Shown here: positions 46,934 through 56,793 of the stretch, in pieces
Numbering within the stretch: position 1 is the stretch's first letter
How the letters are laid out: the number at the start of each line of letters is the position of its first letter
DNA from: Streptomyces albireticuli
GTDB taxonomy: Bacteria; Actinomycetota; Actinomycetes; Streptomycetales; Streptomycetaceae
NCBI RefSeq assembly: GCF_002192455.1
Contig: NZ_CP021744.1
Coordinates: 2,572,001 to 2,636,000, forward strand
DNA: 64,000 nt
Direction: 5' to 3'
The notes under the pieces: model-generated
Database searches by the model: none
Told to the model about the DNA's origin: nothing
What the model saw: the letters and a program-made list of their open reading frames with translations, nothing else
Translations under genes and position numbers: made by a program

Positions 46934-47848
46934 TCAGGCGAGCGGCAGCACGCTCGTCCCCCCGGCGTCGAGGGCCAGCCGGTTGGCCGCCCATCCCTCT
47001 CCCGCCAGCTGTGCGACCTTGTCGGCCGCACCGTTCTCGACCAGTGCGAGGACCGTGGGGCCCGCACCGGAGATGACCGCGGGGACGCCGTCCGCGCGCA
47101 GTCGGTTGACCAGGGCACCGCTCTCCGGCATCGCCGGGGCCCGGTAGTCCTGGTGGAGGCGGTCCTCGGTGGCCGGCAGCAGCAGCTCGGGGCGCCTGGT
47201 CATGGCCTCCACGAGCAGTGCCGCGCGACCCGCGTTGGCCGCCGCGTCCACATGGGGGACGCTGCGCGGCAGCAGCCCCCGGGCGGTCTCGGTCAGGACC
47301 GCGGTCGCGGGGACGAAGACCACCGGAACGATGGAATCCGCGGGGTTCATCCGAATGGCCCGCGCCACTCCGGACTCCATCCACGACAGGGTGAAGCCGC
47401 CGAGCAGACAGGCCGCGACGTTGTCCGGGTGCCCCTCGATCTCCGTGGCGAGCTCCAGCAGCGCCGCGTCGTCGAGCTTCTCGGCCCCGCCTATGGTCAC
47501 GGCGCGGGCGGCGACTATCCCCGCGCAGATCGCGGCGGACGAGGAACCGAGGCCCCGGCCGTGCGGAATGCGGTTGGCGCAGACGACCTCGAGGCCGCGC
47601 GGCTGGCCGCCGAGCAGGTCGAAGGCGGTGCGCAGGGAGCGTACGAGCAGGTGGCTCTCGTCGCGCGGCAGGGTCTCGGCACCCTCGCCCGCGATGTCGA
47701 TGTGCAGGCCGGATTCGGCCACCCGGACCACGATGTCGTCGTAGAGGCCCAGGGACAGGCCGAAGGCGTCGAAGCCCGGGCCGAGGTTCGCGCTGGTGGC
47801 GGGGGTGCGCACGCGGACAGCGGCGGCGCGGAAGGCGGGACCGGCCAT
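46934..47848 (-). CDS. thrB: Homoserine kinase
   Basis: ATP-dependent phosphorylation of L-homoserine, the step before threonine synthase. The 304-residue GHMP kinase has PHGRGLGSSSA (95-105) as the ATP loop, TPATSANLGPGFD at the N-terminus and the C-terminal AVISGAGPTVLAL. A 329-bp gap separates it from thrC; that gap holds a strong hairpin, and a candidate -10 (TAGGCT on the minus strand, 47968-47963) suggests its own promoter. Confidence 0.96.
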   Translation of the reverse strand: MAGPAFRAAAVRVRTPATSANLGPGFDAFGLSLGLYDDIVVRVAESGLHIDIAGEGAETLPRDESHLLVRSLRTAFDLLGGQPRGLEVVCANRIPHGRGLGSSSAAICAGIVAARAVTIGGAEKLDDAALLELATEIEGHPDNVAACLLGGFTLSWMESGVARAIRMNPADSIVPVVFVPATAVLTETARGLLPRSVPHVDAAANAGRAALLVEAMTRRPELLLPATEDRLHQDYRAPAMPESGALVNRLRADGVPAVISGAGPTVLALVENGAADKVAQLAGEGWAANRLALDAGGTSVLPLA

Positions 47849-48095
47849 CGCTCGATGACTCTCCTTGGTGTGGCCTCGGTGGGGCGTGCAACGTCCGCAA
47901 GGGGCCGCGACGGCGATGCCGCGTGGGGGCGGCAGGGGTCTGCGACGGGGCGGAGTGAGTACAGCCTATCGAAGGAAGGTTCTGCGGCGACATAGGGCGC
48001 ACAGGAGGCGCACGATGCGTGTCGCCTGCGGCGCGCCCGTTTCGGCGGCGCCGTGGACGGTTTTCCGGGCCCGGACGGGCCCTTGCCGTGCCCCC

Positions 48096-48134
48096 GGGCG
48101 CCGGGCGGGCCGGAATGCGGCCCGCCCGGCGCCC
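48096..48134 (-). terminator. thrC terminator hairpin
   Basis: A perfect 17-bp stem (48096-48112 with 48118-48134) with a 5-nt loop lies 43 nt past the thrC stop. No U-run. Confidence 0.88.
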
Positions 48135-48177
48135 GACGGCCGGGTCCGGGGCGCGGCCCCGGGGTGGAACGTGAAGG

Positions 48178-49269
48178 TCAGGCCAGGCCCAGCCGCTCGG
48201 CGGCCACCGCGGCGTCCACCGGCACGGTGATCGGCTGCGGGGCGCCCGCGACGGCCCAGTCGGGGTCCTTCAGGCCGTTGCCCGTGACCGTGCAGACGAT
48301 GCGCTGGCCGGGGTCGACCAGGCCCGCCTCCGCGGCCTTGAGCAGGCCGGCCACGCTGGCGGCCGAGGCGGGCTCGACGAAGACGCCCTCCTGGGAGGCC
48401 AACAGGCGGTAGGCGGCGAGGATCTGTCGGTCGGTCACCTCGTCGATGAGGCCGCCGGACTCGTCCCGCGCCTCCTCGGCGAACTTCCAGGAGGCGGGGT
48501 TGCCGATGCGGATCGCGGTGGCGATGGTGTGCGGGTCGAGGACCGGCGCGCCGCGCACGATGGGCGCCGACCCGGCCGCCTGGAAGCCCCACATCCGGGG
48601 GGTGCGGGTGGCGAGGGCGTCCGCGGCGTACTCGCGGTAGCCCCGCCAGTAGGCGGTGATGTTGCCGGCGTTGCCGACCGGGAGCACATGGATGTCGGGC
48701 GCGTCGCCGAGCGCGTCGACGATCTCGAAGGCGGCGGTCTTCTGGCCCTCGATGCGCACCGGGTTGACGGAGTTGACCAGGGCGACCGGGTACTTCTCGG
48801 AGAGTCCGCGGGCCAGGGTCAGGCAGTCGTCGAAGTTGCCGTCGACCTGGAGGATGCGCGCGCCGTGGACCAGCGCCTGGCCCATCTTGCCGAGCGCGAT
48901 CTTGCCCTGGGGCACCAGGACGGCGCAGACCATCCCGGCGCGTACGGCGTAGGCCGCGGCGGAGGCGGAGGTGTTGCCGGTGGAGGCGCAGATGACGGCC
49001 TTGGCGCCCTCCTCCTTGGCCCGCGTGATGGCCATGGTCATGCCGCGGTCCTTGAAGGAACCGGTGGGGTTGGCGCCCTCGACCTTGAGGTGCACCTCGC
49101 AGCCGGTGCGCTCGGAGAGCACCTGGGCGGGGACGAGCGGCGTGCCACCCTCGCGCAGGGTGACCACGGGCGTGTCGGCCGTGACCGGCAGCCGGTCGCG
49201 GTACTCCTCGATGATGCCGCGCCACTGGTGCGTGGTCCCGGATGCCTGACGGCTGTTGATGGCAGACAT
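48178..49269 (-). CDS. thrC: Threonine synthase
   Basis: PLP-dependent conversion of O-phosphohomoserine to threonine. The 363 residues have the PLP lysine Lys73 in [23 protein letters not shown], and [14 protein letters not shown] as the phosphate loop. The short class without the plant-type extension fits actinobacteria. It is 17 bp past hom and probably co-transcribed with it. Confidence 0.96.
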   Translation of the reverse strand: MSAINSRQASGTTHQWRGIIEEYRDRLPVTADTPVVTLREGGTPLVPAQVLSERTGCEVHLKVEGANPTGSFKDRGMTMAITRAKEEGAKAVICASTGNTSASAAAYAVRAGMVCAVLVPQGKIALGKMGQALVHGARILQVDGNFDDCLTLARGLSEKYPVALVNSVNPVRIEGQKTAAFEIVDALGDAPDIHVLPVGNAGNITAYWRGYREYAADALATRTPRMWGFQAAGSAPIVRGAPVLDPHTIATAIRIGNPASWKFAEEARDESGGLIDEVTDRQILAAYRLLASQEGVFVEPASAASVAGLLKAAEAGLVDPGQRIVCTVTGNGLKDPDWAVAGAPQPITVPVDAAVAAERLGLA

Positions 49270-49286
49270 TGCTTTCGTAACTCCCC

Positions 49287-50579
49287 TTATTCGCCTTCGA
49301 CGCGCATGATGCTCGCGACACCGCGGACCGTGTCGAGCTTGCGCAGCGCCTCGACGGTCGCCGACAGGGCGGCGTCGGCGGCACGGTGGGTGACCACGAC
49401 GAGGGACGCCTCGCCGTCCTTGCCCGTCTGGCGGACCGTGTCGATGGACACGCCGTGGGCGGCGAAGACGGTGGCGACCTGGGCGAGGACACCCGGCTTG
49501 TCGGCGACGTCGAGGCTGATGTGGTAGCGCGTGACCACCTCACCCATCGGGCTCACCGGCAGGCGGGTGTAGGCCGACTCGCCGGGCCCGGTGGACTCGG
49601 CGAGCTTGTTGCGGCAGACGGCGACGAGGTCGCCGAGGACCGCGGAGGCGGTCGGCGAGCCGCCGGCGCCCGGCCCGTAGAACATCAGCTGGCCGGCCGC
49701 CTCGGCCTCGACGAAGACGGCGTTGTACGCCTCGCGGACGGAGGCCAGCGGGTGGCTGAGCGGGATCATCGCCGGGTGCACGCGGGCGGTGACCGACCGG
49801 CCGTCCGCGGCCCGCTCGCAGATCGCGAGGAGCTTGATGGTGCAGCCCATCTGCTTCGCCGAAGCGAAGTCCGAGGCGGTGACCTCCGTCATGCCCTCGC
49901 GATAGACGTCGTCGAGGCGCACACGGGTGTGGAAGGCGATGCCGGCGAGGATCGCGGCCTTCGCGGCGGCGTCGAAGCCCTCGACATCGGCGGTCGGGTC
50001 GGCCTCGGCGTAGCCCAGGGCGGTGGCCTCGTCGAGCGCCTCGGAGTAGCCCGCGCCGCTGGAGTCCATCTTGTCGAGGATGAAGTTGGTGGTGCCGTTG
50101 ACGATGCCGAGCACCCGGTTGACCTTGTCGCCGGCGAGGGACTCGCGCAGCGGCCGGACGAGCGGGATGGCGCCGGCGACGGCGGCCTCGTAGTAGAGGT
50201 CGGCGCCGTGCTGCTCGGCGGCGGCGTGCAGGGCCGCGCCGTCACCGGCGAGCAGCGCCTTGTTGGCCGAGACGACGCTGGCACCCTGCTCGAAGGCGGC
50301 GGTGATCAGGGTGCGGGCCGGCTCGATGCCACCGATGACCTCGACGACCACGTCGATGTCGCCCCGTTTGACGAGGGCGGTGGCGTCTGTGGTGATCAGC
50401 TCCTCGGGCACGCCGGCGCGCACCCGGCCGGGGCGGCGCACGGCGATGCCCGCGAGCTCGACCGGCGCCCCGATGCGGGCCGCGAGGTCGTCGGCGTGCG
50501 TCGTCATGATGCGCGCCACCTCTGAGCCGACCACTCCACAGCCCAGCAGCGCCACCTTCAGCGGACGCGTACGCATCAT
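49287..50579 (-). CDS. hom: Homoserine dehydrogenase
   Basis: NAD(P)H-dependent reduction of aspartate semialdehyde, the first step towards threonine and methionine. The 430 residues have the dinucleotide loop [13 protein letters not shown] (9-21), the catalytic region with [14 protein letters not shown], and a C-terminal ACT domain ([20 protein letters not shown] onward), which points to threonine feedback. The start ATG 50579 follows GAGGT; a second ATG is adjacent. It follows lysA by 96 bp, and a small stem (GGACGG/CCGTCC) lies in that gap. Confidence 0.95.
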   Translation of the reverse strand: MMRTRPLKVALLGCGVVGSEVARIMTTHADDLAARIGAPVELAGIAVRRPGRVRAGVPEELITTDATALVKRGDIDVVVEVIGGIEPARTLITAAFEQGASVVSANKALLAGDGAALHAAAEQHGADLYYEAAVAGAIPLVRPLRESLAGDKVNRVLGIVNGTTNFILDKMDSSGAGYSEALDEATALGYAEADPTADVEGFDAAAKAAILAGIAFHTRVRLDDVYREGMTEVTASDFASAKQMGCTIKLLAICERAADGRSVTARVHPAMIPLSHPLASVREAYNAVFVEAEAAGQLMFYGPGAGGSPTASAVLGDLVAVCRNKLAESTGPGESAYTRLPVSPMGEVVTRYHISLDVADKPGVLAQVATVFAAHGVSIDTVRQTGKDGEASLVVVTHRAADAALSATVEALRKLDTVRGVASIMRVEGE

Positions 50580-50675
50580 CCGACCTCGTTTCTCATACAT
50601 CTTGGCTAGTGCACCAGTCTCACTCACCGGACGGACGTTTCCCAACCCGTCCAGTATCCGAGATCTTTATTACCG

Positions 50676-52067
50676 TCAGCCGACATCGAGGCGAAAAAGA
50701 TCTTCTTCGGTCTCGCGCCGGACGATCACTCGTGCCGCGCCGTCCTTGACCGCCACCACGGGCGGGCGCAGCGCGTGGTTGTAGTTGCTGGCCATGGAGC
50801 GGCAGTACGCGCCGGTCGCGGGCACGGCGAGCAGGTCGCCGGGGGCCACGTCGGCGGGCAGGAAGGCGTCACGCACGACGATGTCACCGGATTCGCAGTG
50901 CTTGCCGACGACGCGCGAGAGCATCGGCTCGGCGGTGGAGGTCCGGGAGACCAGCGCGACGCTGTACTCCGCGTCGTAGAGCGCGGTGCGGATGTTGTCG
51001 GACATGCCGCCGTCGACGCTGACGTATGTGCGCAGACCGGGCAGTTCCTTGATGGTGCCGACCTCGTAGAGGGTGAAGGCGGTCGGGCCGACGATGGCGC
51101 GGCCGGGCTCGACGGAGAGCCGGGGCACGGCGAGGCCGGCCGCCGCGCACTCGCGGGTGACGATCTCGCCCAGGGCCCGGGCGATCTCGTGCGGCTCGCG
51201 GGGGTCGTCGTCGGAGGTGTAGGCGATGCCGAGGCCGCCACCGAGGTCGATCTCGGGCAGTTCGACGCCGTGCTCGTCGCGGATCTCCTTGAGCAGGCCG
51301 ACGACGCGGTGCGCGGCGACCTCGAAGCCGGAGGTGTCGAAGATCTGCGAGCCGATGTGGGAGTGGATGCCGATGAGCTCCAGCCCGTCGAGCTTCAGGG
51401 CGCGGCGGACGGCCTCGGCGGCCTGGCCGCCGACGAGCGCGAGGCCGAACTTCTGGTCCTCGTGCGCGGTGGCGATGAACTCGTGGGTGTGCGCCTCGAC
51501 GCCGACGGTGACCCGGATCTGCACGCGCTGGCGCTTGCCGAGCCGCTCGGCGACGTGCGCGACGCGGACGATCTCCTGGAAGGAGTCGAGGACGATCCGC
51601 CCGACGCCCGCCTCGACGGCGCGGGTGATCTCCTCGACGGACTTGTTGTTGCCGTGCAGGGCGATGCGCTCGGCGGGCATGCCGGCGTCGAGCGCGGTGG
51701 CGAGCTCGCCGGCCGAGCAGACGTCGAGGTTGAGGCCCTCCTCGTGCAGCCAGCGCACGACGGCGCGGGAGAGGAAGGCCTTGCCGGCGTAGAAGACGTC
51801 GGCCTCGGTGCCGAAGGCGTCGCGCCAGGCGCGGCAGCGGGCCCGGAAGTCGTCCTCGTCGAGGAAGTAGGCGGGGGTCCCGAACTCCTCGGCGAGCCGG
51901 GTGACGTCGATCCCGCCGACGGTGACGACGCCGTTCCCGTCGCGGCCGACCGTGCGGGACCACACGCGGGGGTCGAGGGCGTTGAGGTCGGCCGGCGGGG
52001 CGGTGTAGTGCCCCTCGGGCAGGACGTCGGCGTAGCGGGGCCCGGCGGGGTGGGCGGAGCGGCTCAT
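50676..52067 (-). CDS. lysA: Diaminopimelate decarboxylase
   Basis: Decarboxylates meso-diaminopimelate to lysine, the last step of lysine biosynthesis. The 463 residues are a fold III PLP barrel with Lys96 in [36 protein letters not shown] and the C-terminal [17 protein letters not shown]. About 35 N-terminal residues are extra, common in actinobacteria. It lies 21 bp downstream of the ArgS-like gene. Confidence 0.96.
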   Translation of the reverse strand: MSRSAHPAGPRYADVLPEGHYTAPPADLNALDPRVWSRTVGRDGNGVVTVGGIDVTRLAEEFGTPAYFLDEDDFRARCRAWRDAFGTEADVFYAGKAFLSRAVVRWLHEEGLNLDVCSAGELATALDAGMPAERIALHGNNKSVEEITRAVEAGVGRIVLDSFQEIVRVAHVAERLGKRQRVQIRVTVGVEAHTHEFIATAHEDQKFGLALVGGQAAEAVRRALKLDGLELIGIHSHIGSQIFDTSGFEVAAHRVVGLLKEIRDEHGVELPEIDLGGGLGIAYTSDDDPREPHEIARALGEIVTRECAAAGLAVPRLSVEPGRAIVGPTAFTLYEVGTIKELPGLRTYVSVDGGMSDNIRTALYDAEYSVALVSRTSTAEPMLSRVVGKHCESGDIVVRDAFLPADVAPGDLLAVPATGAYCRSMASNYNHALRPPVVAVKDGAARVIVRRETEEDLFRLDVG

Positions 52068-52088
52068 GGCTCTGATCTCCTCGGATCT

Positions 52089-52970
52089 TCAGAGATGGGC
52101 GGGTGCGGTGATGCCGAGCTGGTGAAGGCCGTCGGCCAGCACGGTGCCCGCGGCCTGGGCGAGGGCCAGGCGGGCACGGTGGACGGCCAAGGGTTTCTCG
52201 TCACCGCGGGGCAGGACGGGGCACTCCGTCTGCCATCTCAGAAAGGCGTCGGCGAGCCGCTCCAGGTGCCGGGCGAGGCGCTCGGGGCTGCGGGCGGCGG
52301 TGACCCGGGGGTGGTCGGTGAGCAGGGCCAGGAGGGCGGGGAGCGCCGACTGGGCCGAGTGTGCCGAGGGAGCCGGGGAAGAGGGGTGCGCCGTGGCGTC
52401 GCCGAGCTCTCCCGGCTCGGGGGCGAATCCCAGGTCGTGGGCGTTGCGGAGGAGCGCCCGGCTGCGCGCGTGGGCGTAGCGGACGCGGAAGAGGGGGTTG
52501 CTCTCGCGCTGGACGAGCAGTCCGGCCCGGTCGACGCCGGGCGGGCTGACCTGGCTCCAGCGGGCGGCGTCGGGCCCGAGGCGGCGCAGGAGCGCGGGGT
52601 CCGGCGCGGGAAGGGGCAGCGGGGCGGGGGTCCCGGCCTCCTGCCGGGCGTGGCGGAGGACGTCGCGGACGATCCGGAGGGAGGGGTCCCCGACGAGCGT
52701 GACATTGAGGAAGCCGGGTCCGGCGATGTCGACGCGGGCGATCCCCGGCTCGGCGGCCAGTCTCCGGCGCAGCACCTCGGCGACCTCGGCGGCGGGCCGT
52801 CCGGTGCCCTGGGCGACGCGGAGGGCGACGTTGGTGGCGTAGTCCCCGCAGCCCGGCCGGGAGGGGACCCGCACGGTGACCCGGTCCGGCACGACGGCGG
52901 GCAGCTCGTCCGCGTCGACGGCGCTGCGCACGGTGTGCAGCACGGTGCGGGTGAGATCGGCGGGGGTCAC
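52089..52970 (-). CDS. nrtL: ArgS-related anticodon-binding protein (NrtL type), no catalytic core
   Basis: The 293 residues join the N-terminal domain of arginyl-tRNA synthetase (GDYATNVALRVA about 40-51, AGPGFLNVTL about 99) to its anticodon-binding DALR domain (ESNPLFRVRYAHARSRALL about 160, ending GLHQLGITAP). The whole Rossmann catalytic domain with HIGH and KMSKS is absent, so it cannot charge tRNA. It sits just before lysA, where argS lies in many actinobacteria. GTG 52970 is preceded by a TAGGCT -10 with 7-nt spacing and no ribosome site. The function is unknown; the name is one I recall from annotation. Confidence 0.85.
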   Translation of the reverse strand: MTPADLTRTVLHTVRSAVDADELPAVVPDRVTVRVPSRPGCGDYATNVALRVAQGTGRPAAEVAEVLRRRLAAEPGIARVDIAGPGFLNVTLVGDPSLRIVRDVLRHARQEAGTPAPLPLPAPDPALLRRLGPDAARWSQVSPPGVDRAGLLVQRESNPLFRVRYAHARSRALLRNAHDLGFAPEPGELGDATAHPSSPAPSAHSAQSALPALLALLTDHPRVTAARSPERLARHLERLADAFLRWQTECPVLPRGDEKPLAVHRARLALAQAAGTVLADGLHQLGITAPAHL

Positions 52971-52977
52971 AGCCCCA

Positions 52978-52983
52978 AGCCTA
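52978..52983 (-). promoter_or_regulatory. Candidate -10 box (TAGGCT) for leaderless nrtL
   Basis: On the minus strand TAGGCT fits TAnnnT and stands 7 nt before the GTG at 52970. No Shine-Dalgarno is present, so the lysA region transcript probably starts here. Confidence 0.5.
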
Positions 52984-53000
52984 GGGGAGAGGGGGGGAGG

Positions 53001-53453
53001 CTAGGCCAACAGGTTTCGATGGGTGGGACGGTCCCCGGGGGCCGGGGCCCCCGGCAACGGGTCATCGCCCCCTCCCTTACGGCGCCGCATCAGCCGCCGG
53101 ACGAGCCGGACCATCTCGGTCGGCTCGAAGGGCTTGGCCAGGAACGCGTCGACCCCGGCCGAGCGGCCGCTGTCGACCTCCAGCTGGGTGCACGCGCTGA
53201 TGATCGCGATCGGTATGTCGCGGGTCCGCGCGTCGGCCCGCAGGCGCGCGGCCGTATGCAGCCCGTCGAGCCGGGGCATGACGACATCCAGAGTCACCAC
53301 GTCGGGCCGGACGCGGTGCACGATCTCCAGGCATTCGGCACCATCGGCCGCGGTCACGACCTCGAAGCCTTCAAGTTCGAGGTTGACCCTGATCAGCTGC
53401 CGGATGACCTTGTTGTCGTCGACGACAAGGACCCGGCCGGACAAGCCAGGCAC
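53001..53453 (-). CDS. Single-domain CheY-like response regulator
   Basis: A receiver domain without an output domain, 150 residues. DDN at 12-14, phospho-acceptor Asp56 (VVTLDVVMPRLDG), Thr/Ser switch (IISACTQL) and Lys in AFLAKPFEP are all in place, so it should be phosphorylated. The C-terminus is basic then Pro/Gly-rich. No kinase is adjacent, hence an orphan. The GTG at 53453 was chosen because a TACTCT -10 lies six bases upstream; longer in-frame starts lack support. Confidence 0.88.
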   Translation of the reverse strand: MPGLSGRVLVVDDNKVIRQLIRVNLELEGFEVVTAADGAECLEIVHRVRPDVVTLDVVMPRLDGLHTAARLRADARTRDIPIAIISACTQLEVDSGRSAGVDAFLAKPFEPTEMVRLVRRLMRRRKGGGDDPLPGAPAPGDRPTHRNLLA

Positions 53454-53459
53454 ACCCCG

Positions 53460-53465
53460 AGAGTA
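53460..53465 (-). promoter_or_regulatory. Candidate -10 box (TACTCT) for a leaderless regulator
   Basis: On the minus strand TACTCT (TAnnnT) ends 6 nt before GTG 53453, giving a start codon at or near +1. Confidence 0.45.
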
Positions 53466-53665
53466 AGCGCGCCCGCCACGCTGCGTCCGGGTTTTCCCCA
53501 CTTCCACCCCGTGCGGGCGAGCTTTCCCCGACCACCACCGGAGCCCCCACCCCATGCGCTACCCCGCCACGCCACCCTGAGGCCCCTCTTCCCGGCCCTC
53601 CCCGCGCCTTCCCGAATCTTTCTCCAGCCCTCCCGGACCACCCCCGGGCCGCCCCTCGAACCACG

Positions 53666-53696
53666 TTGCGGGGCACCCTTCCGGAGCTGGTAGTGT
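53666..53696 (+). promoter_or_regulatory. Possible tRNA-Arg promoter
   Basis: TTGCGG (53666-53671) and TAGTGT (53691-53696) are separated by 19 nt, about 36 nt before the tRNA. The spacer is a little long, so this is tentative. Confidence 0.4.
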
Positions 53697-53731
53697 TCTA
53701 CTCGTCACCGCGACAAGCGAGCGACAAGCAA

Positions 53732-53803
53732 GCCCCCGTAGCTCAGGGGATAGAGCAACGGCCTCCGGAGCCGTGTGCGCAGGTTCGAATCCTGCCGGGG
53801 GCA
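53732..53803 (+). tRNA. tRNA-Arg (anticodon CCG)
   Basis: All four stems are present: acceptor GCCCCCG/CGGGGGC, D-stem GCTC/GAGC, anticodon stem ACGGC/GCCGT with loop CTCCGGA (anticodon CCG, reading CGG), and T-stem GCAGG/CCTGC with loop TTCGAAT. The discriminator is A at 53803. CCA is not encoded. A 4-nt variable loop is consistent with class I. CGG is a frequent Arg codon in GC-rich genomes. Confidence 0.97.
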
Positions 53804-53857
53804 CTTCGCTTCAGTCGGCGCCGTAAGGTTGCCGACCTGCCGAAGTGTCAGACATCG

Positions 53858-53886
53858 AGAGCCGGACCCCATGGGTCCGGCTCTTT
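53858..53886 (+). terminator. Terminator after tRNA-Arg
   Basis: A 12-bp stem, AGAGCCGGACCC with GGGTCCGGCTCT, around a 3-nt loop and followed by TTTGT, is the most canonical Rho-independent terminator in the window. Confidence 0.9.
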
Positions 53887-54147
53887 GTCGTTTCCAGGGG
53901 TGCTTCCAGGGCCGTCTCCAGGTCCGTTCGTCAGGGGCGTTTCCGGAGTCGCTTCCTGGGGCGCTTCCCGGCTCACCGCCTCCCCGGTTCCCCTGTCGAA
54001 AATTCAATCTCGTCCGCCCCAGTCGTTCGACGCCATCCCTCCGCCCCGAGGGGTAGGGTGCCGCCCCGGGGGGCATCACGTGACGGCCGGGTCCGGCAAG
54101 TCGCCTGTCGCCCTGCCTTCTTGATGGCTCATCAGGAGGAAGTCCGC

Positions 54148-55104
54148 ATGAGATTGCGGCGAGGCGACGGACGGCGGCCGGGGCCGGTGGTGGACCGGCA
54201 TCCCGCGCGGGACGACCTGCCGTTGCGGGGGGTGCTGGAGGACGCGGCCATGGGGCGCTGGGAGGGGCCCCGGGATCTGCTGGCCGCGAGCGGGCGGGAC
54301 TGGGACCGGCGGATCTTCCGGCTCCAGGTGCTGGCACGGGCCGGGGCGCGCTTCCGGTTCGCCGACACCTGGGTGCGGGCCGAGCCGCGCTCCGCGGACG
54401 CGCTGGCGCTGCTGGCCCATGTGCGGGCGCTGCGGTCGATCATCAGCGGCGTGGCCGAGGGGCGCGCGGAGATGGAGGGGGCCTGGGCCACCTGCCTCGC
54501 CGCCGCCGAGGCCGGGCCCGCCGATCCGTCGCCCTGGGTGGTGATGCTGGCCCTCATCCGGGTGCACGCCCCGGGCCGTGACATGCTGCGGCAGGTCTGG
54601 GCGGAGGTCGAGGCGCGGGACCCGTACAACCGCGAGGCCCACCACGAGGTGCTCACCTATTTCTTCGGCCGTCACCACGGCTCGGGCGCCGAGATGTTCC
54701 ACTGGGCGCAGGAGCGGGCCGACACCGCGCCCAAGGGCCTGCCGCTGGCCACGCTCCCGCTGGTGGCGCTCGCCGAGTCGCACCGGCACCGGATGGAGAC
54801 CGAGGCCGGCAGCTACGGCCTGAGCATCCACCCCTGGGTCGACTGCCCGCACATCGACCATGTGCTGGAGCACTGGTGGCGGCACCGGCCGCCGCTCCCC
54901 CACGCGCAGTTCATGGACGACGCCAACTACCTCGCGCACGCCCTGGCGTTCGCGGGCCGGCACGCCGAGGCGTACGAGGTGTTCCGCGCCATCGGTCCGT
55001 TCGCCTCCGAGGTCCCCTGGTCCTACTGCGGCGACGCCGAGGAGCTCTTCCTGCGCCACCGGGAGTGGGCTCTGCGCGCCATCCGGCCGCCCCGTTCGCC
55101 GTAA
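54148..55104 (+). CDS. Conserved hypothetical protein, helical and Trp-rich
   Basis: A 318-residue soluble protein I do not recognise. It looks all-helical with tetratricopeptide-like spacing, and is rich in Trp and His (HHEVLTYFFGRHHGSGAEMFHW near 190; HIDHVLEHWWRHRPPLPH near 235). No signal peptide or membrane segment. AGGAGGA six bases upstream fixes ATG 54148; in-frame codons back to 53845 run through the tRNA terminator and are rejected. The region 53887-54147 upstream is repetitive and carries no gene. Confidence 0.82.
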   Translation: MRLRRGDGRRPGPVVDRHPARDDLPLRGVLEDAAMGRWEGPRDLLAASGRDWDRRIFRLQVLARAGARFRFADTWVRAEPRSADALALLAHVRALRSIISGVAEGRAEMEGAWATCLAAAEAGPADPSPWVVMLALIRVHAPGRDMLRQVWAEVEARDPYNREAHHEVLTYFFGRHHGSGAEMFHWAQERADTAPKGLPLATLPLVALAESHRHRMETEAGSYGLSIHPWVDCPHIDHVLEHWWRHRPPLPHAQFMDDANYLAHALAFAGRHAEAYEVFRAIGPFASEVPWSYCGDAEELFLRHREWALRAIRPPRSP

Positions 55105-55142
55105 GGCCGTAAGCCACCAGCCGTAAGCCGTAAGGCCGTAAG
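55099..55142 (+). repeat. CCGTAAG short direct repeats
   Basis: Five copies of CCGTAAG occur in 44 bp, the first containing the TAA stop of the upstream gene. They may reflect slippage. Confidence 0.8.
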
Positions 55143-55211
55143 AAGTCACACGCTCCGCTGAGTACCGCGCACCGCACATTCCTTGACCGTGTCCACGAGA
55201 AAGAGAATCGC

Positions 55212-56756
55212 GTGCCACTCGACGTCCCCAGCGCCTCCGACGAAGAGCGCCTCCAGCAGCTCGGCTACACCCAGGTCCTCGCCCGCCGGATGTCCGGCTT
55301 CGCCAACTTCGCCGTCTCGTTCACCATCATCTCCGTCCTCTCCGGCTGCCTGACCATGTACGGGTTCGGGATGCGCACCGGCGGCCCCGCCATGCTCACC
55401 TGGGGCTGGGTCGTCGTCGGCGCCATGACCCTGGTCGTCGGGCTGGCGATGGCCGAGGTGTGCTCGTCGTACCCGACCTCCGCCGGGCTGTACTTCTGGG
55501 CGCACCGGATGGCGCCCGAGCGGTCGCGGGCCGCGTGGGCGTGGTTCACCGGGTGGTTCAACGTCCTGGGGCAGGTCGCGGTGACCGCCGGGATCGACTT
55601 CGGCGCCGCGTCCTTCCTCAACGCCTACCTGGACCTCCAGTTCGGCTTCGCCGCCACCCCCGGCCACACCATCGCGCTGTTCGGCGCCGTGCTCCTGCTG
55701 CACGCCGTGCTGAACACCTTCGGTGTGCGGCTGGTGGCGTTCCTCAACTCCGTGAGCGTGTGGTGGCACCTGGTCGGCGTGGTGGTCATCGTCGGCGCGC
55801 TGGCTCTCGTGCCCGACCACCACCGGTCGACGTCGTTCGTCTTCACCCACTTCGTCAACGAGACGGGCTGGAGCTCCGGCCTGTACGTGGGGCTGATCTC
55901 GCTGCTGGTCGCGCAGTACACCTTCACCGGCTACGACGCGTCCGCGCACATGACCGAGGAGACGAACGACGCCGCCGTGGCCGGCCCGCGCGGGATCGTA
56001 CGGTCGATCTGGGTGTCGTGGATCGCCGGATTCGTGCTGCTGGCCGGGCTGACCTACGCCGTCCAGGACTGGCGGGGCACGGTCGACACCGCGACGGGCG
56101 TGCCGCCGGCCCAGATCTTCCTGGACGCGCTCGGCGCCTCGGCCGGGAAGCTGCTGCTGCTCGTGGTGATCGTGGCGCAGCTGTTCTGCGGGATGGCCTC
56201 CGTGACGGCGAACTCCCGGATGATCTACGCCTTCTCGCGGGACGGCGCCCTGCCGTTCTCGCGCGTGTGGCACCGGATCAACCCGCAGACGCGCACGCCC
56301 ACGAACGCCGTGTGGCTGGCCGCCGGCGGCGCCTTCGTCCTCGGGCTGCCGTATCTGATCAACTCCACGGCGTACGCGGCCGTGACCTCGATCGCCACCA
56401 TCGGCCTCTACCTGGCCTACGCCGTGCCGACGCTGCTGCGGCTGCGCCAGGGCGACGCGTTCGAGCGCGGGCCCTGGCACCTGGGCCGCTGGTCGCGGCC
56501 GGTCGGGGTGGTGGCGATCTCCTGGGTCGCGCTGATCACGGTGCTGTTCATGCTGCCGCAGTCGGGCCCGGTCACGGTCGACACGTTCAACTACGCGCCG
56601 ATCGCCGTGGCGGCGGTGCTGGGCTTCGCCGGGATCTGGTGGCTGGTCTCGGCCCGCCGGTGGTTCCTGAATCCCGCGCATCCCCGCAACGCCGCACCGC
56701 TGCGGGGACCGGCGTCCGCCCCGCCGGCCGGGATCTCGGACGCGTTCCGCTGGTAG
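55212..56756 (+). CDS. APC-family amino acid permease
   Basis: Secondary transporter of the amino acid/choline (GABA-permease-like) group in the cytoplasmic membrane. The 514 residues form twelve transmembrane helices; the first contains FANFAVSFTIISVLSG, a substrate-binding motif of the family, and TFTGYDASAHMTEET lies in the sixth helix region. NPAHPRNAAPLRG lies in a cytoplasmic tail. It starts at GTG 55212 with a weak GAGAAAGAG site. The substrate is not predictable from sequence alone. Confidence 0.92.
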   Translation: MPLDVPSASDEERLQQLGYTQVLARRMSGFANFAVSFTIISVLSGCLTMYGFGMRTGGPAMLTWGWVVVGAMTLVVGLAMAEVCSSYPTSAGLYFWAHRMAPERSRAAWAWFTGWFNVLGQVAVTAGIDFGAASFLNAYLDLQFGFAATPGHTIALFGAVLLLHAVLNTFGVRLVAFLNSVSVWWHLVGVVVIVGALALVPDHHRSTSFVFTHFVNETGWSSGLYVGLISLLVAQYTFTGYDASAHMTEETNDAAVAGPRGIVRSIWVSWIAGFVLLAGLTYAVQDWRGTVDTATGVPPAQIFLDALGASAGKLLLLVVIVAQLFCGMASVTANSRMIYAFSRDGALPFSRVWHRINPQTRTPTNAVWLAAGGAFVLGLPYLINSTAYAAVTSIATIGLYLAYAVPTLLRLRQGDAFERGPWHLGRWSRPVGVVAISWVALITVLFMLPQSGPVTVDTFNYAPIAVAAVLGFAGIWWLVSARRWFLNPAHPRNAAPLRGPASAPPAGISDAFRW

Positions 56757-56793
56757 CCGGGCGGCGGCCGCCGTCCGGCGAAAGGTTTCTCGG

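Noticed and set aside
53732..53803. tRNA-Arg as an integration site of a mobile element
   Set aside because: No integrase, excision genes or tRNA 3'-end duplication in the window.
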